A stretch of DNA of 64,000 bases, from the NCBI RefSeq assembly GCF_000182925.2, contig NC_026507.1, positions 3,782,001-3,846,000 on the forward strand, read 5' to 3'. The stretch comes from Neurospora crassa OR74A. Lineage: Eukaryota; Ascomycota; Sordariomycetes; Sordariales; Sordariaceae. The notes below the pieces were generated by a model, which saw only the letters and a list, made by a program, of their open reading frames with translations, had not been told where the DNA came from and searched no databases. Position numbers and translations under genes: made by a program. Shown here piece after piece: positions 35,201 to 46,823 of this stretch; the first letter of the stretch is position 1, and every line of letters begins with the position of its first letter.

Positions 35201-35295
35201 GGGCATTGATCGACCATCAACCCTTTTTTTGAGCTGGGAAAGTGGGAAACTTTGGACGGATTAGAGTAGGACGAAAATCACAAACCGCCGACGAC
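32258..35295. other. Long intergenic region and probable leader of the flavin carrier gene
   Basis: 3 kb. A TGTGT/TGTTG pentamer-like repeat lies at about 34011-34053. Two long overlapping ORFs on opposite strands (34175-35209, + and 33965-34777, -) reflect C/T-rich DNA poor in stops rather than genes: the plus product is Ser/Thr/Pro/His-rich with no domain and ends in poly-Lys from an A run. The last kilobase looks like a long promoter and 5' UTR. Confidence 0.5.
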
Positions 35296-37777
35296 ATGAA
35301 GCTTTGGTCAGCACGACCGCTTGCGGTCCTCGCATCGCTCGCGACGTTGGTCGCCCCCTCTTTAGCTCGCGATAGGGAACTACATTCAAACTCGCTCGCC
35401 GCCTGCCAGGAAAACTCGGGCTTCACGGCCAGTCTCTTCGACGTCATCTTCTTCCCCGACAATGGAACAGTCAACATCAACATGCTTGCCACCTCGTCCA
35501 TTCAGGGCTACGTGGTTTTCGACATCCGTATCTTGGCTTACGGCTACCAAATCATGCACGAGGTTCTTGACCCGTGCAATATCGGCGTTGGCCTGGGCGG
35601 TTTGTGTCCCATGAATGCCGGCAAAATGGGCAATCCTTTCAGACTGGAGCTTGGCCCGGAGGTCAAGGATAGAATTCCAGGAATTGCCTACACATTCCCC
35701 GACTTGGATGCCACAGTTAAGGTCTATGTCAACATGACGGACGGAGAATTGGCTGGAGAAACCGTTGCCTGCATTGAGGCCAATGTCTCCAACGGCATGA
35801 CTGGTAGGTTTAGGGGTTGCCCCCATTATATGCAGGAAAAGTGCTGACTCGGCCTTGTCTTCTAGTCGATCTTGTTGGTGTCAAATGGGCCACCTGGGCT
35901 GTTGTCTTCTTGGGCATCTTGTCCTCTGCCCTGCTTTCTGGTCTCGGATACGCTAACGCTGCCTCCCATGTGGCTTCCAACACGCTGTCGCTCTATGGCT
36001 ACTTCCAGGCCCAGGCCATGATCGGTCTCTGTGGTGTCCATCTTCCTCCTGCTGTGCGAGCTTGGACCCAGGATTTCGTATGGAGTATGGGTATTATCAG
36101 AGTCCAGTTCATCCAGGATATCCTCACATGGTATCAGCGGGCTACTGGTGGTACCGCGTCCACCGTGCTCAACTCGCTCGAGACCGTGTCCGTCCAGGTC
36201 GAGAAGGTGAAGCGTGCGCTACCGGCCGAATACGTCGATCCCGCTATCAACCTCTTCAAGCGGGCGACCGCCATGTTGCCTCGTGCCGCAGCTCATGTTG
36301 GCAGCAGAATTGCCAAGCGAGCCAACGTCCAGACTTCTTTCGGCAGTTACATTGTCTATGGTATCCAGCGAGTTGCGTTTCGCGGCAAGATCGAGTCAAC
36401 CAACTTGTTCATGACCAGTTTGACTTTCTTCTACATTTTTGTGGTATTTACTGCCATCCTGGTCATTTTGTTCAAGATTGGACTAGAGCTCTTTGCCAAG
36501 TTGGGTTGGGTTAAAGGCGACGCCTTCTCCGAGTTCCGCGCGGGTTGGATTACTGTTCTCAAGGGTGAGTTACTTTGATTATTCAGGTTGATTTCCGTCT
36601 AGTACTGACAATTCCGTTAGGTATCCTTTACAGAGTTGGACTTGTGGGGTTCCCTCAGGTTACGGTTATGTGCATGTGGGAGTTTACCCAAAATGACTCT
36701 CCTGCGGAAATGGCCCTCGCCGTCTTCTTCTTTTTTGGTCTCTTGGCTACCCTTCTTTGGGCGGCCTGGAGGGTCATTCGGATTGCCCGCCGCTCCATCT
36801 CCCTTCACAGGAATCCCGCCTACATCCTGTTCTCGGACCCTCAGGCCTTGAACAAGTGGGGTTTCCTGTATGTGCCGTTCCGCGCTTCAGGTTACTACTT
36901 CATTGTGCCTATCCTCTTCTACATTGTCATCAAGGGCATGTTCATTGCCTTTGCTCAGGCCAATGGCACCCTTCAGGCTATCGCGCTTCTGATCATTGAA
37001 GCTGCGGCGCTCATTACCGCTTCCGTCATGCGCCCTTGGATGGACAAGAGCACCAACACGTTCAATATTGCCATTTGCGCCATGAACTTCCTCAACGCCA
37101 TCCTCCTTTTCCTCTTGACGGACGTTTTCGACTTCCCGCCCTTGGTTATCGGTGTGGTGGGCGTGGTTCTCTGGATTGCCAACGCCATCGTTTGCTTGAT
37201 CCTCCTTCTCATGCTGATCATTACCACCACGATGACGCTGCTCCACAACAACCCGGACACCCGCTACCAGTCCATGAACGACGACCGCACCTCCTTCATG
37301 AAGTCGAATCCGCAGCTGCACACTCAGTCGGAACTCGAGGCTCTGGGTGTCACGGCGCGTGGTGAGAGCAAGCTTTACACCAAGTCTCCCTTGAGCTTTG
37401 AGGATGACGATTCGGCCCTTTCGAGCCCAAGCAACCCGCTGAACCGTCCAGAGACGGCCGATTCCAACGCTGGTAACCCTCATTTCCACTCCAACAGGCA
37501 TTCTGGGCGTTGGAGTAACGACCCGTCCCTCATGAGGGATGAGCCGTTTGTGCGACATAGGCCGAGCGGAAGCATTCAGACACCGAGTCCAATGACGGAT
37601 TCGGCCTCGAGTCTGCCAGGAGGGCAAGCATCGACTCACTCGATGGTTTCAGAAAAGAAACCACACAACACAGCGAGGTACGTTTGATGGGGAAATGGGT
37701 TATGTGCTATGTTCAGTTAGCTAACTTACGACAGTCCTTGGCAACGCGGTGCCGGATATGAACCAACCAACAACTAG
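35296..37777 (+). CDS. Flavin carrier / TRP-like membrane protein with ML-like domain
   Basis: Four exons: 35296-35803, 35866-36564, 36621-37677 and 37735-37777, with introns of 62, 56 and 57 bases, total 768 residues. The start at MKLWSARPLAVLASLATLVAPSLA gives a clear signal peptide; an upstream in-frame ATG at 35242 would bury it. Residues about 25-170 form the ML-like domain (SLAACQENSGFTASLF...NMT...CIEANV), a lipid-binding fold. Then come about nine membrane segments, including VKWATWAVVFLGILSSALLS and, in exon 3, a TRP-type core. The hydrophilic tail is Ser/Asn-rich and ends PWQRGAGYEPTNN, supplied by the tiny last exon. Yeast Flc1-3 help FAD uptake into the ER and affect cell wall and calcium homeostasis; the Pkd2 group is related. 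Domain order is firm, activity is inferred. Confidence 0.92.
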
Positions 37778-39498
37778 AAGGACAAAACACTTGCGACGGA
37801 AGGAAACACCCCCGGAATCTATACCCAATTATCTTGGCTACCTTAACCATACCTATTTCCCCACCAACTCTTTTTTCTTGTACATTCTTTTATAATGACG
37901 GTATCGTAATGTCTAGCCATGCTATGAGCTAATTGTTGCGTTACGGTCTCGAGCACACACACACGCACACGCGCGCGCATCTTATCCTTCTTGAATTATC
38001 ATCTATAACACACACTATCGTCGGGTTTATGGTGGTAAAAAGAGGGATTGCTTTGCTTTGCTATATCGATACCATGGGCATGCTCTGGGATACTACGTAA
38101 CTAGATGCCGACATGGGATCTTTTATTTTTGGCGGTGGCGGCGGGAAATGGATGGGTGGAGATGATGTCCATTCATTCACCTTTGGTTGGGGTCATTGGA
38201 GGTAGAGCGAAACCCTCATTCGTAGGTTTTTCTTACACAGAACAGATATAAGAATAGACAGAGGTACGGATTGAACAGCGTCACAGTATTCCCAGTTCAG
38301 AGGTTTGTAAGTTGAGGCTCGTGAAATTGAGGTGGTTCTATGTGGTCGAGGTGGTGCAAAGAACTCGCAACTAAACATACCTCTATGCAGGCACACGCAC
38401 ACACAGGGGCAAATTCTCTTATCCATTCGCTTCGTTCACCCGCTCACCTGCTGTGGTGTATGAATGTCCGGTGGCTGTGATTCTGGTGTAGAGGTACCTA
38501 TGGTATATCCCAAGATCGAATATGATTCGCTGTGGTTATAAACGAACCAAAAACAAGGATGAAACAAGGAAGACCTACATCAGCTGAAGAGAAGGCCGAG
38601 ATACCCCACTTTGGCGCTGTCGCAAGAAACCCGAAGGGACCTGGAGCTTTCTTTCAGGTACACTACAGGGGCGGGCATTGGGGCAGTGCTAGGTAGGTCC
38701 CCTTCCTTCTCTGCTGCCCACTGGTGAATGGTTCGTTATCCGTGAAAAGGGTCCAACGAGGTCCATTTCGTTCCTTGGCCAGGGCAGCAGCCCGGGCAGC
38801 AGCAAGTGACGAATGTGACGATCCCCCGGACTGATGACGATAAACCTGTAGAGGTAGGTCCAGACCGCTCCGCTTGCTGGGCTGCTGTTTGCCCTTGTCC
38901 TTGCCCTTGCCATCTGTTGTCTTGCGACAAGACGAAAGCGCGCGTCTACGCCACTTCTTGTTGTAGTGTAGCACGCGGGTACCTGTTTTGGATACCTGAC
39001 TGAGGTGACTGGATGGAGTAGCGTAGTCCCCGGGGAAGTGAACTGGTCGCTGCCCTGGATGGGAGTCCTCAGACAGCGAGCTTGCTGGCTTCCACTTAAA
39101 CTTTATTTCAACTGCCGATACCGTCGTCACCTTTTTTTTTCGCTGTCCTTGATCTTACCTACAACCTAGGTACCTACCTATCCGCCTACATCCCGACCTT
39201 CCCTACGACCTCAAACCAACCTGCTACCAGCCACCTTGATAAACGAGACGAAACTACCAGATTGCTGAATCGTCACCACCTACCTACCACCTACGAAACC
39301 TTTCTCTGGAAGCTCTCACATCAAACCGAATTTATTGATTTCTACAAACCTGAACCTGCGATCTGCCATATAGTACACTATTCACTGGCGTCGCGTCGAA
39401 CGACAGAGTCTGAATCGAGATCATCGCGAGAGAGTGTGAGAGAGAAACGAAGAGAAAGAGAAAGGATAAAAAGGGAAGGAGAAAGAAAGAAGAACAAT
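37778..39498. other. Intergenic region
   Basis: 1.7 kb with a CA/CG-rich alternating run (37953-37978) and an ACCTAGGTACCTACC motif (39163-39178). The last 200 bases are A/G-rich (gagagaaacgaagagaaagagaaagg), a plausible 5' leader for the next gene. ORFs here are short and without features. Confidence 0.5.
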
Positions 39499-39992
39499 AT
39501 GGTCGCTACCACCACCAGCTCGTCGATGGAGGCCGCCTCTCGGGTGAACCTCCCAACAGCGCCCGCTGCCGCTGTTATTGCTGAACAACCCGTGAGTTTA
39601 TCTCCTTCTTCCCATCTTCCTGTTTAGGAACACCATCAATCAGTATTACCATCACCATCCCCTCCACTATATCGACCAGCAACCCCCCCTCACCACACCC
39701 TTCCTATCGGCGCGCAATACCGTCGCACATTCCCGTCACGCACTTTCATCGCAGGCAGGCAGGCAGGCATGCAAATTGAACCATGAACACATGCTAACAG
39801 ATACAACCTTAGAAACCAAACACCATGCTCCCCCTCCCTACCACTACCACCACCACCAATACCAACGACCTCAACCAGCTCGACGTACAAGAAGAGCAGG
39901 AAGCGGGAGTGGGACTCAGAGGCGGCTGGATGACCATCGGCAAACACTTTAATTGCTGTGGACTCAACTGCGGGTTCAGCAAGACTTTTTAG
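39499..39992 (+). CDS. Small protein with a conserved-looking Cys tail, two exons
   Basis: Assembled by hand: exon 39499-39591 (31 codons) ends at a perfect GTGAGT donor, and exon 39813-39992 follows a CTAAC branch site 10 bases before a TTAG acceptor; phase fits and the product has 90 residues. A nearer CAG acceptor at 39800 would give an immediate stop, so the second acceptor is required. The N-terminus is Thr/Ser/Ala-rich (MVATTTSSSMEAASRVNLP), the middle Pro/Thr/Asn-rich then acidic, and the C-terminus is distinct: GGWMTIGKHFNCCGLNCGF followed by SKTF. The CC-x3-C pattern with aromatic residues suggests metal binding, palmitoylation or a membrane anchor. The 221-base intron contains a GGCA repeat. 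No known family recognised. Confidence 0.6.
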
Positions 39993-40178
39993 AGAGACCT
40001 TTGTTGTTCTTGTCGTTCTTGTTGTTGCTGCTGCCGCTGCTGCTGTGATGATGAAGGGTGTGAAAGGGGAGATTACTGGAAGGGAGAGTGGAAGTGGGAT
40101 GCGAGGATGTGTGCGATGCCGATGGCGGGTGGGGTGTTTACTACTGCTGGGGGTAGGGATGGGGGTGGGTTGATTTGA

Positions 40179-40208
40179 GACGACGACGACGACGACGACG
40201 ACGACGAC
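40179..40208. repeat. (GAC)10 microsatellite
   Basis: Ten GAC units, 187 bases after the stop of the small Cys-tail gene, likely in its 3' UTR. Confidence 0.9.
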
Positions 40209-41586
40209 AACGGTACGATCATGGAGGGCTATGATGGTACGAGTCCGTATGGGGATGCAAGAAGGAAAAGGTGAAAATGGGGGGGAAAGGGGAAAAGGCG
40301 AAGGAAAGGCGAAGGAAAGGCGAAGCAAGGGTGAAAGGGACAAGGAAGGGTGAAGGCGAACTGAAGCGGAACAAACACATGCCCGCGCCGCGCGTTGGGG
40401 CTTAATGCAGTGACATGACATGGACGAACAAACCGAATGCGACGATGAATAGGAGGACCGGATTGCGACAACGGTGGAAAAGCCTTTGATGATGACGATG
40501 GATACTTTTTCTTAGTGGTGCTGTTACGCAATGGGTGGTTGTCTTTTCCAACTTTTGTGCGGTGCTTTCTGGATGGTTGGATGACGGGAGTTGATAAACC
40601 TTAGGAATTTGATGAATGACGAATTGGAGAATGTTTTGATCTCATTTTGATCTTGATATTTGATAAGTAAGACCTCCAGACTGAGCCGTGGTTGAAAGGC
40701 GTTGAGATTTGTAAACATTTGCGTTTGGTTTACCTGTTGGAGAGGGGTCCAACGGGTAGGAAATGGGGGTCTTGAGAAACGTCTACCGGTGAGTACGGCC
40801 GTCTCGCCTTCGGTATGTGACTAACACAAGTAGGCTGCAACTAACGACGTTTATTGAATGCATGTTGGGTATTTCTGGGCCCGATTTCATTTTCGTTTTC
40901 TTGTTTTTGTGAGGAGATTTAAGCAGTCTTTGCATGTTGAATGTGCTTGACAGCTACCTAGCTGTGCCTACGAAATCCCAAGATGAGGTCATCGGCTGGA
41001 CTTATAACAGTTGTCAGTGCGATACAGGGTTAGGGTTGATTGATGAATCAGGATCAAGCTCCAGATCGGAGAAAAGCAACAACTTCGCCGTGGGAGAAAA
41101 CGAAAAAACACGACTACGATCAGGAGTCATAGCATATAACTATACGAATTCTCTCTCTGTGAAAACCTGTGTTCTTTTTGTTTTTGTACAGTTGGTAACA
41201 TCAAGAAAAGAAGATGCAGCCCCGCGCCAAACAGGTCCTGGCACACCCGCAGCATGAATGACCTCGCTCGGTCCCCTCCCACTTCGGTTTTGTCCAAAGT
41301 CCAACGAATATTTGCGTCACTGCACGAAAATCGACCATAGCGATGTGCTTTGTCTCCCACAATAATTTTCCGTATCCTGATGCCACTTTGCGAAATCAAA
41401 TACCAAGAAGGAAGTACTTATCGAACGAGCGAATTTGAAGGGGGAAAATGTCGAAAGGACTGATGTGAACAAGAACGATGACGACGACAACGACGACGGC
41501 GCTGGTGATGGGTACACCATACATGCTCCATGATCATTTCCTGCTGTACTTCCAGTAAGCTGCGTCCCGACCGAGCCATCAGATCC

Positions 41587-41718
41587 AAAAAAAAAAAAAA
41601 AAAAAAAAAAAAATCGGGTTATATTCCTCGGACACGTTGTTACGGACCATTTACATTTGCCTTGTCCTGGCGACGATTTTAACATCTTGCCTTTTTTTTT
41701 TTTTTTTTTCTTTTTTTT
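41587..41718. repeat. A27 run and T18-C-T8 run about 80 bases apart
   Basis: A27 at 41587-41613 and T18-C-T8 at 41692-41718 face each other and could form an A/T hairpin in single-stranded nucleic acid. Confidence 0.8.
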
Positions 41719-41948
41719 CTTCATTCTCTGCGGACCGTGGAAATAGCCCGACAAGTATCCATCTCCAGAGTACAGCATGGTAACGGCACAGAAGCTGGCA
41801 CGGCGATGCATACCGCGGACCTACTAGCTGGCGATGGTACCAGGAAGAGCAACGGCCAAAATGATACAATGGTCCAACTACAAGGAGAAAAAAACACAGG
41901 GATATCGAGAAGCGAATAAGGGTTTGGGCGAGTGGAAGAAACACAGAG

Positions 41949-42817
41949 ATGGATCCATGTGGAATGGACATCTTTTCCAGAGATGGATCGAGTTTGTCGG
42001 TCATCTCGAGGCCTACCTCCCCCCCACAACGTGAAGGGAGGACAAGTTCTACGACTGGCAACGCCAAAAATCGCGCGCTGTTCGCTCAAGCTGTACGTCG
42101 ACACTGTCTATACCTCCTCCTTGTCTTCTTTTGACCCAGCAAGCAGAGACCTGAAATGATGTGCAAATGTTTTCCTATTCTATTACCTGATACGTGGAAC
42201 ATATATCCGTGGATGAAGCTTCGATCTGAGATCTGAAAACTGGTCCTCTGTTCACACACAACTTGTTGCTTTCCCGCATCATGGTCCACAGAAATACTTT
42301 TGAGGGGCAATGGGTTTGCTAACCACAAGCGTGTTTGCAGGACCAGATGCGATGTTTGTGTGGTGAAGCCTCTACAACCGGCAACCCTTCTGCATACGAA
42401 TTTCTTGAGACGGAAGTGCTGGCCATTAACGGAGAGGCTTTGATCCAACAATCAACACGTTGGACTTCCAATCTTTGTGACACAATTTCCCGTGTCTTGA
42501 GGTATCAGGCCGGACAGGCACTGTTCTTTATCGAACCGGCTTGGTACCTGCGTATGCGGGTCGGTCGAGAGATGAGAGTGTCCTATCCTCGATTTACCTC
42601 TGGCATGACCATGCAACAAAGCACGCCCAGCGAGAGATCCAAAGAATCTGTTGTGGGATCGCGAGAAATTGAAGCAACATCTTCTGCCAGACTGCCAAGT
42701 CTCGATGGACGTCCCCAAACCATGTCAGAATCGGCCACATCTGCGCACCAGGCTTGGAGAAGGGAGATCGAAATCCTCATGCCACGATCCTCAGACAGTT
42801 CCAAGATTGAGCTATGA
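41949..42817 (+). CDS. Candidate two-exon gene of unknown function
   Basis: Exon 1 (41949-42092, 48 codons, MDPCGMDIFSRDGSSLSV) ends at a GTACGT donor. Exon 2 (42341-42817, including stop) follows a strong 3' splice site: GCTAAC branch, then TTTGCAG. The phase fits and the product would be 206 residues. Exon 2 encodes MRCLCGEASTTGN, FLETEVLAINGEALIQQ, a Trp/Tyr-containing middle (ALFFIEPAWYLRMR) and a Ser/Glu-rich tail. No family is recognised, and exon 2 might be spliced further. The intron of 248 bases is long. Support is splice geometry and reading frame only, so this remains a candidate. Confidence 0.35.
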
Positions 42818-43636
42818 AACTTCGGCCTCAAGGGCTTCAGTCACATTGTTCAGGTGTTCGTTCCGGTCTGCCACCATCGTGCCGCCTCTGACAATCTTCG
42901 ATGAAAAAAAAAAGCGGCCTTGTGTGGCTGTGACTTCCCGATTTCATGTTTTGCCAGTGCAAGACTGCCACACGGGGCGCCATCAGGAAAGTGCTCTCCT
43001 GTGGTGTCGTGCCTCGGCGCCCGCTTGCCCCTCTTCCTCTGCGCGACATTGGGTTCCTTCGCGAAGCTCTTCAGGGCCAGGAGTTCTTCCCCGTTCATGA
43101 ATCGACTCTCGGAGACACCATCACGCCATGCATGTCCGCTGCCTACCGCCCGACATGCGAAGGGGCCCCGGCTCCTCCTGCCTTTTCCATCGGTCGCCAG
43201 GTATGGCTTGAGGTTACGCTCGACGGATCGCCGGGCTGTCGAGTCTCGGCCGCTAGTTCTAGAGCTGACACTGCTCGCTTCGACAACGGATGACCGATGA
43301 CGAGGACTTCAGCAACGGATGCAGAACTGACGACTATACCCTCCAAAGCCAGCAGTACATGAGTTGCCATGGGCTTGCTACTTACCTCTAGGTAAGTCTG
43401 CCGGTCGGAAACCTGCTCGCAGTTGCCCCAGCTGCTCGTCAGTGCGGCTTGTGGTAGTAGTCGTAGCAGGACCTCTAAAGCTTCCAGTTTGGCACATTGT
43501 GTGGGTTCGTGGCTGAGAGTGGCAAGGTCTTGTAGCTATTTGCTGAGGTATTTGCCAAAAGGAAGCAGAAGGGAGGCCGTTGTTCTGTTGGCCTGAACAC
43601 CGTCTGCTTGGTTGGGGCTTGCCTAATACACAAGCC

Positions 43637-45540
43637 ATGTCTCAGCAATTTTCCAACACCAACAACACTGGGACGTCCCCGGCCTCATTCAAACCCGAAT
43701 GATCCAAAATGACTCTTTCCCGTCCCAAGACCGAGAGTCGGCCGGCACCGGCCAAAAGAGTCGTCTATTGAGATGAAGGCAATTTCAGACCTTCTGATCA
43801 TCACAAGCGGAAGGCTGAGGAGCAAGCTCCTTTTAGGCCGTGAAAGCCTCGGAGACTGGAGAGATCTCAGGGGAAGAAGTACGACGAGGAGGCGCTTTTT
43901 GGAGAAGATACGTTCCGTCTATTTGATTTCTATTGCAACTGCTCTTTTGAAGACTGCCGCTTTCGCATCGTCAACATCAATTCAAGCCACGGCCTCTGGC
44001 CTTATCCCTTCGATTAGAGGAAGTTCGGGCTTTGGCAGCGCCAGCATCGGCAACAGAACTTGTTCATTTCCTTCGTTGTCTTTTTGTTCCTCTTGGTTCT
44101 CCCTATTTGTTCATTTTGTCATGATCCAGTTTGTCATCATCAATCATCATTTCTATCATTGCCCATTATCATCGTCCATCACCCTCTTAACACGGCCGAC
44201 CATCGCCTTCACTGTACTTCTCTCCAATATCTTTGTTTCTGTCGCCTTCCCCTTCGCTTCATGCCGATATTCTCTTGTAGTGCTGGTGTGGTCAATGGAG
44301 TGTAATGCGGCTGGATCAGAGCTGACCGTCATAATAGGGAAGAACATGTCATCACCTGAGCGAAGGCGCAGGATGAACGCCATGATCGACAACCTCAGGC
44401 TCCGGGAAAATGTCGAGATGCCAAAGCCTAGGGTAGCACATCGACTTACAAGGCTGTTTGCTAAACCCGTCAAGTCTTTCCAGCAGAGGATCCCGAATTC
44501 CTCGACTCGCGACCCTCGTCACCCAACGCCTCCCGACTCATCCTCCGACCAGGACGATAAAGATGGGAACAAAAAAGGTTCTCCACTACCCACTCGCGGT
44601 TCAGGTCTCCTCTCGCCACCTGTCCCCGACTCCGTCGCTTGATCCGAGTCCGGCCCGTCTCCTTGGGTTTGTTCCTGCCCATCGATCCTGTTCCCGTGCC
44701 GGCTCGTATTAACACTCCCGGTACTCTTGCTCGTACCCCAACTCTTGCTCCAACACCTCATTCTGCTTTCTCTGCCCCCTAGCCGGCCTCTGTGCCCACC
44801 CCTGTGGCCCCTGTGATCCCTGACAACAATTCATCGAACTATTGGTGTTTATGGCGATCTTGATGTCGGTGTCGCCAACCCAGGCACAGGCGCGGTGGTG
44901 GGCTTCTTTATCGGCTTCTTTAAATTGGCCGACAAAATCGACAAGAAGAGGCTTTTGGTATCTACTTTGGTGCTGGACTCAGGACTTCTTCTCCCCCAAC
45001 GCCTCTGGTCTACCCACTTCACCCAGTCGTTCATCTAGCCGACAGATTCTCGACCATGCAAAGAGGGTGGAGTATATCAAGTCCTGTAACCTCTGCCAGG
45101 GATTATATCTCTGGGATATCGGTATGGTTGGGACGAGGTCCATGAGGGGTGCCGACGGGATGAGTGGTGTTCTGGGTACAGAACAGTTTCAGCGATGCTT
45201 TTTTTTTCTTTTTTTTCTTTTTCTTTTTGTTGTTGTTTTATTATCGGTCGTCGTCGGGTCAACCTCGACGACCTGACGATCATCTGCCCCCAAAGATGTC
45301 GGACAACGCAAACACCCATGGCCTTCCGCTGTATGCCCTTGGGAGTTATGGAAGTTCCGCAGCCAGCCGCCGGACGCTATCTCAATGGCAACCTAATTAG
45401 ATGGGGTTCATCTCGGTACACCTTCATAGGCCGTATCGTGATACTAGGATCTTCAAAATTCCCAGACCCGAGGGCTTCGAAGAGCTCAAGGTGATGGCTT
45501 GCCAAAAATGTGGCGTTCTTTCCCGACCTCGTGAGTTAGT
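43637..45540 (+). pseudogene. Decayed gene of unknown family
   Basis: From an ATG at 43637 one plus frame reads like protein (MSQQFSNTNNTGTSPASF; then RPKTESRPAPAKRVVY; KKYDEEALFGEDTFRLF) but is broken by three TGA codons where CGA would fit, and later by TAG codons. Coding-like sequence then continues in other frames: TASGLIPSIRGSSGFGSASI, MSSPERRRRMNAMIDNLRL (44347 onward, open to 44642), ARINTPGTLARTPTLAPTP, VANPGTGAVVGFFIGFF and FKIPRPEGFEELKVMACQK, where it ends at a good GTGAGT donor (about 45532). A T-rich stretch near 44050-44250 may be an old intron. The mixture of stops and frame changes suggests an inactivated host gene rather than unusual splicing. The piece 44347-44642 could still be a small working ORF of about 98 residues. 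The parent family is not recognised. Confidence 0.45.
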
Positions 45541-46391
45541 GTTCTTCGTGAAGTACTGTACTCAACTGGGGTCGGGGCAATATAGATCCTTAAATTGGGT
45601 CCGGTTCGAGGCTTGGAATTAGGGGCAATTCTGAGATTCTTTAAGTAATTCTACGACTACCCGTATAGTCAAGATTTTCTGGGAGCCCAGCCGGGCAACT
45701 TTGCGCGATCTGCGTGACACAACGGCATTTTGTATCTATTGTTTCTTTACAAAGTACTTGCAAATGAATAGATTTGGTGCTCTTCCCAATGAATTCAAAG
45801 ATTTTGTGTGATTCCATCAAAAAAGTCACACAACATGTCGTGAATGCGTGGCGACTGGACGTATCGAGACTGGGCTGAGTGCTGGCTTGAGGTTGGAGGG
45901 TCGACGGAATGAGAGAGAATGAGGATGTCAATTGTTGGTTTCTGTGATGCGACGCAATCGAAAGGTGGAACGTGAGATGAGATTGACCTTTGCCCCATTC
46001 AGCATCTCCGTGATGGGAAACCCTTTGTGTTACGATGAGAGGCCGTAGATGGAAGCTTACCTACCTGCAAAGTCAGCTTATCTACCTCGCGTATAACCAG
46101 ATCCCGGCGGTGAGATGACTGGAAATGGACGCATCCAATACCTGATTGACCGAAGGATCGTGAACCTGGATGCGAATATGCTTAGCCGAGATCCTATGCT
46201 ACTTGTCTCAATGCCGCGGAGAAGTTGTGAGTTTGTCGATGCCCCCTTTCTTGAGGAGTATATAATAGACGTCGAATTCCAACCTTGATCATGACGAACA
46301 CCGGCATCCTCACATCTTGAACACCTTTTACAATCACTCCAACTTGGCAAACGCACATCATAGTCTCTTGTATAAATTGAGAGCAGCCACC
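45541..46391. other. Intergenic region and promoter of the small secreted protein
   Basis: 850 bases without a supported gene. A TATA box lies at 46259-46267. Confidence 0.5.
46259..46267 (+). promoter_or_regulatory. TATA box of the small secreted protein gene
   Basis: TATATAATA, 125 bases before the start codon, with a C/A-rich leader between. A clean TATA is common for strongly regulated fungal genes. Confidence 0.65.
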
Positions 46392-46823
46392 ATGGTCGCC
46401 ATTTCCCACGCAGTCCTCTTCGGCATGGTCGCCAGTTTCAGTGCCCTCGTGAGCGCAGACAACTGCAAGCCTCGTCTGTTTTACTGCGGAACAACCCTTT
46501 TGCGTAAAGGTATGTCCTGTTTGCCCGACTGTACATGTTTTTGATAACATCCAAGAGAATCTGCTTTGCTATACGTGCCCTCTCATCCATGGAACCTAAC
46601 TTGATAATGCAACCAAATGGACATAAGCTGACACTTGGGACCAGGCAACTATTACGACCAAATCGAGGGGGCCCTGAAAGCTAGTGGGCAGTCGACCAAC
46701 GATGCGCACATTCACAATGGCTTGTTCTATTGTACTGGAGGACCGAATGGCGAGATTACCTTTCAGGCTTTTTGTGGTAATGGGTGTGTGGATGGTGGGA
46801 ATGGGAAGAGTGATCATTGCTAG
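46392..46823 (+). CDS. Small secreted cysteine-rich protein
   Basis: Two exons, 46392-46509 and 46645-46823, joined across a 135-base intron (GTATGT donor, CTGAC branch, CCAG acceptor), total 98 residues. The start lies in CCACCATGG. Residues 1-22 are a signal peptide (MVAISHAVLFGMVASFSALV). The mature protein of about 76 residues has six cysteines spaced over its length: DNC, FYCGTTLL, LFYCTGG, FCGNGC and the final DHC, with Gly/Asn-rich loops. I recall similar unnamed secreted proteins in many ascomycetes with the CGTTLL-x-GNY and GCVDGG motifs. The six Cys suggest three disulfides. The role may be in interaction with other organisms or the cell wall, but nothing in the sequence shows it. 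The ORF alone would stop in the intron. Confidence 0.85.

Larger units (their letters stand above)
39993..41948. other. Intergenic region with GAC repeat and A/T runs
   Basis: Contains ten GAC units (40179-40208), a purine-rich AAGGCGAAGGA repeat (about 40290-40330), a run of 27 A (41587-41613) and runs of 18 and 8 T separated by one C (41692-41718). ORFs through these runs code poly-Lys or poly-Phe and were not called. Confidence 0.6.

Noticed and set aside
34175-35209. 344-codon plus ORF before the flavin carrier gene
   Set aside because: Ser/Thr/Pro/His-rich translation of C/T-rich DNA, no domain, ends in poly-Lys from an A run, and the opposite strand is also open over 270 codons.
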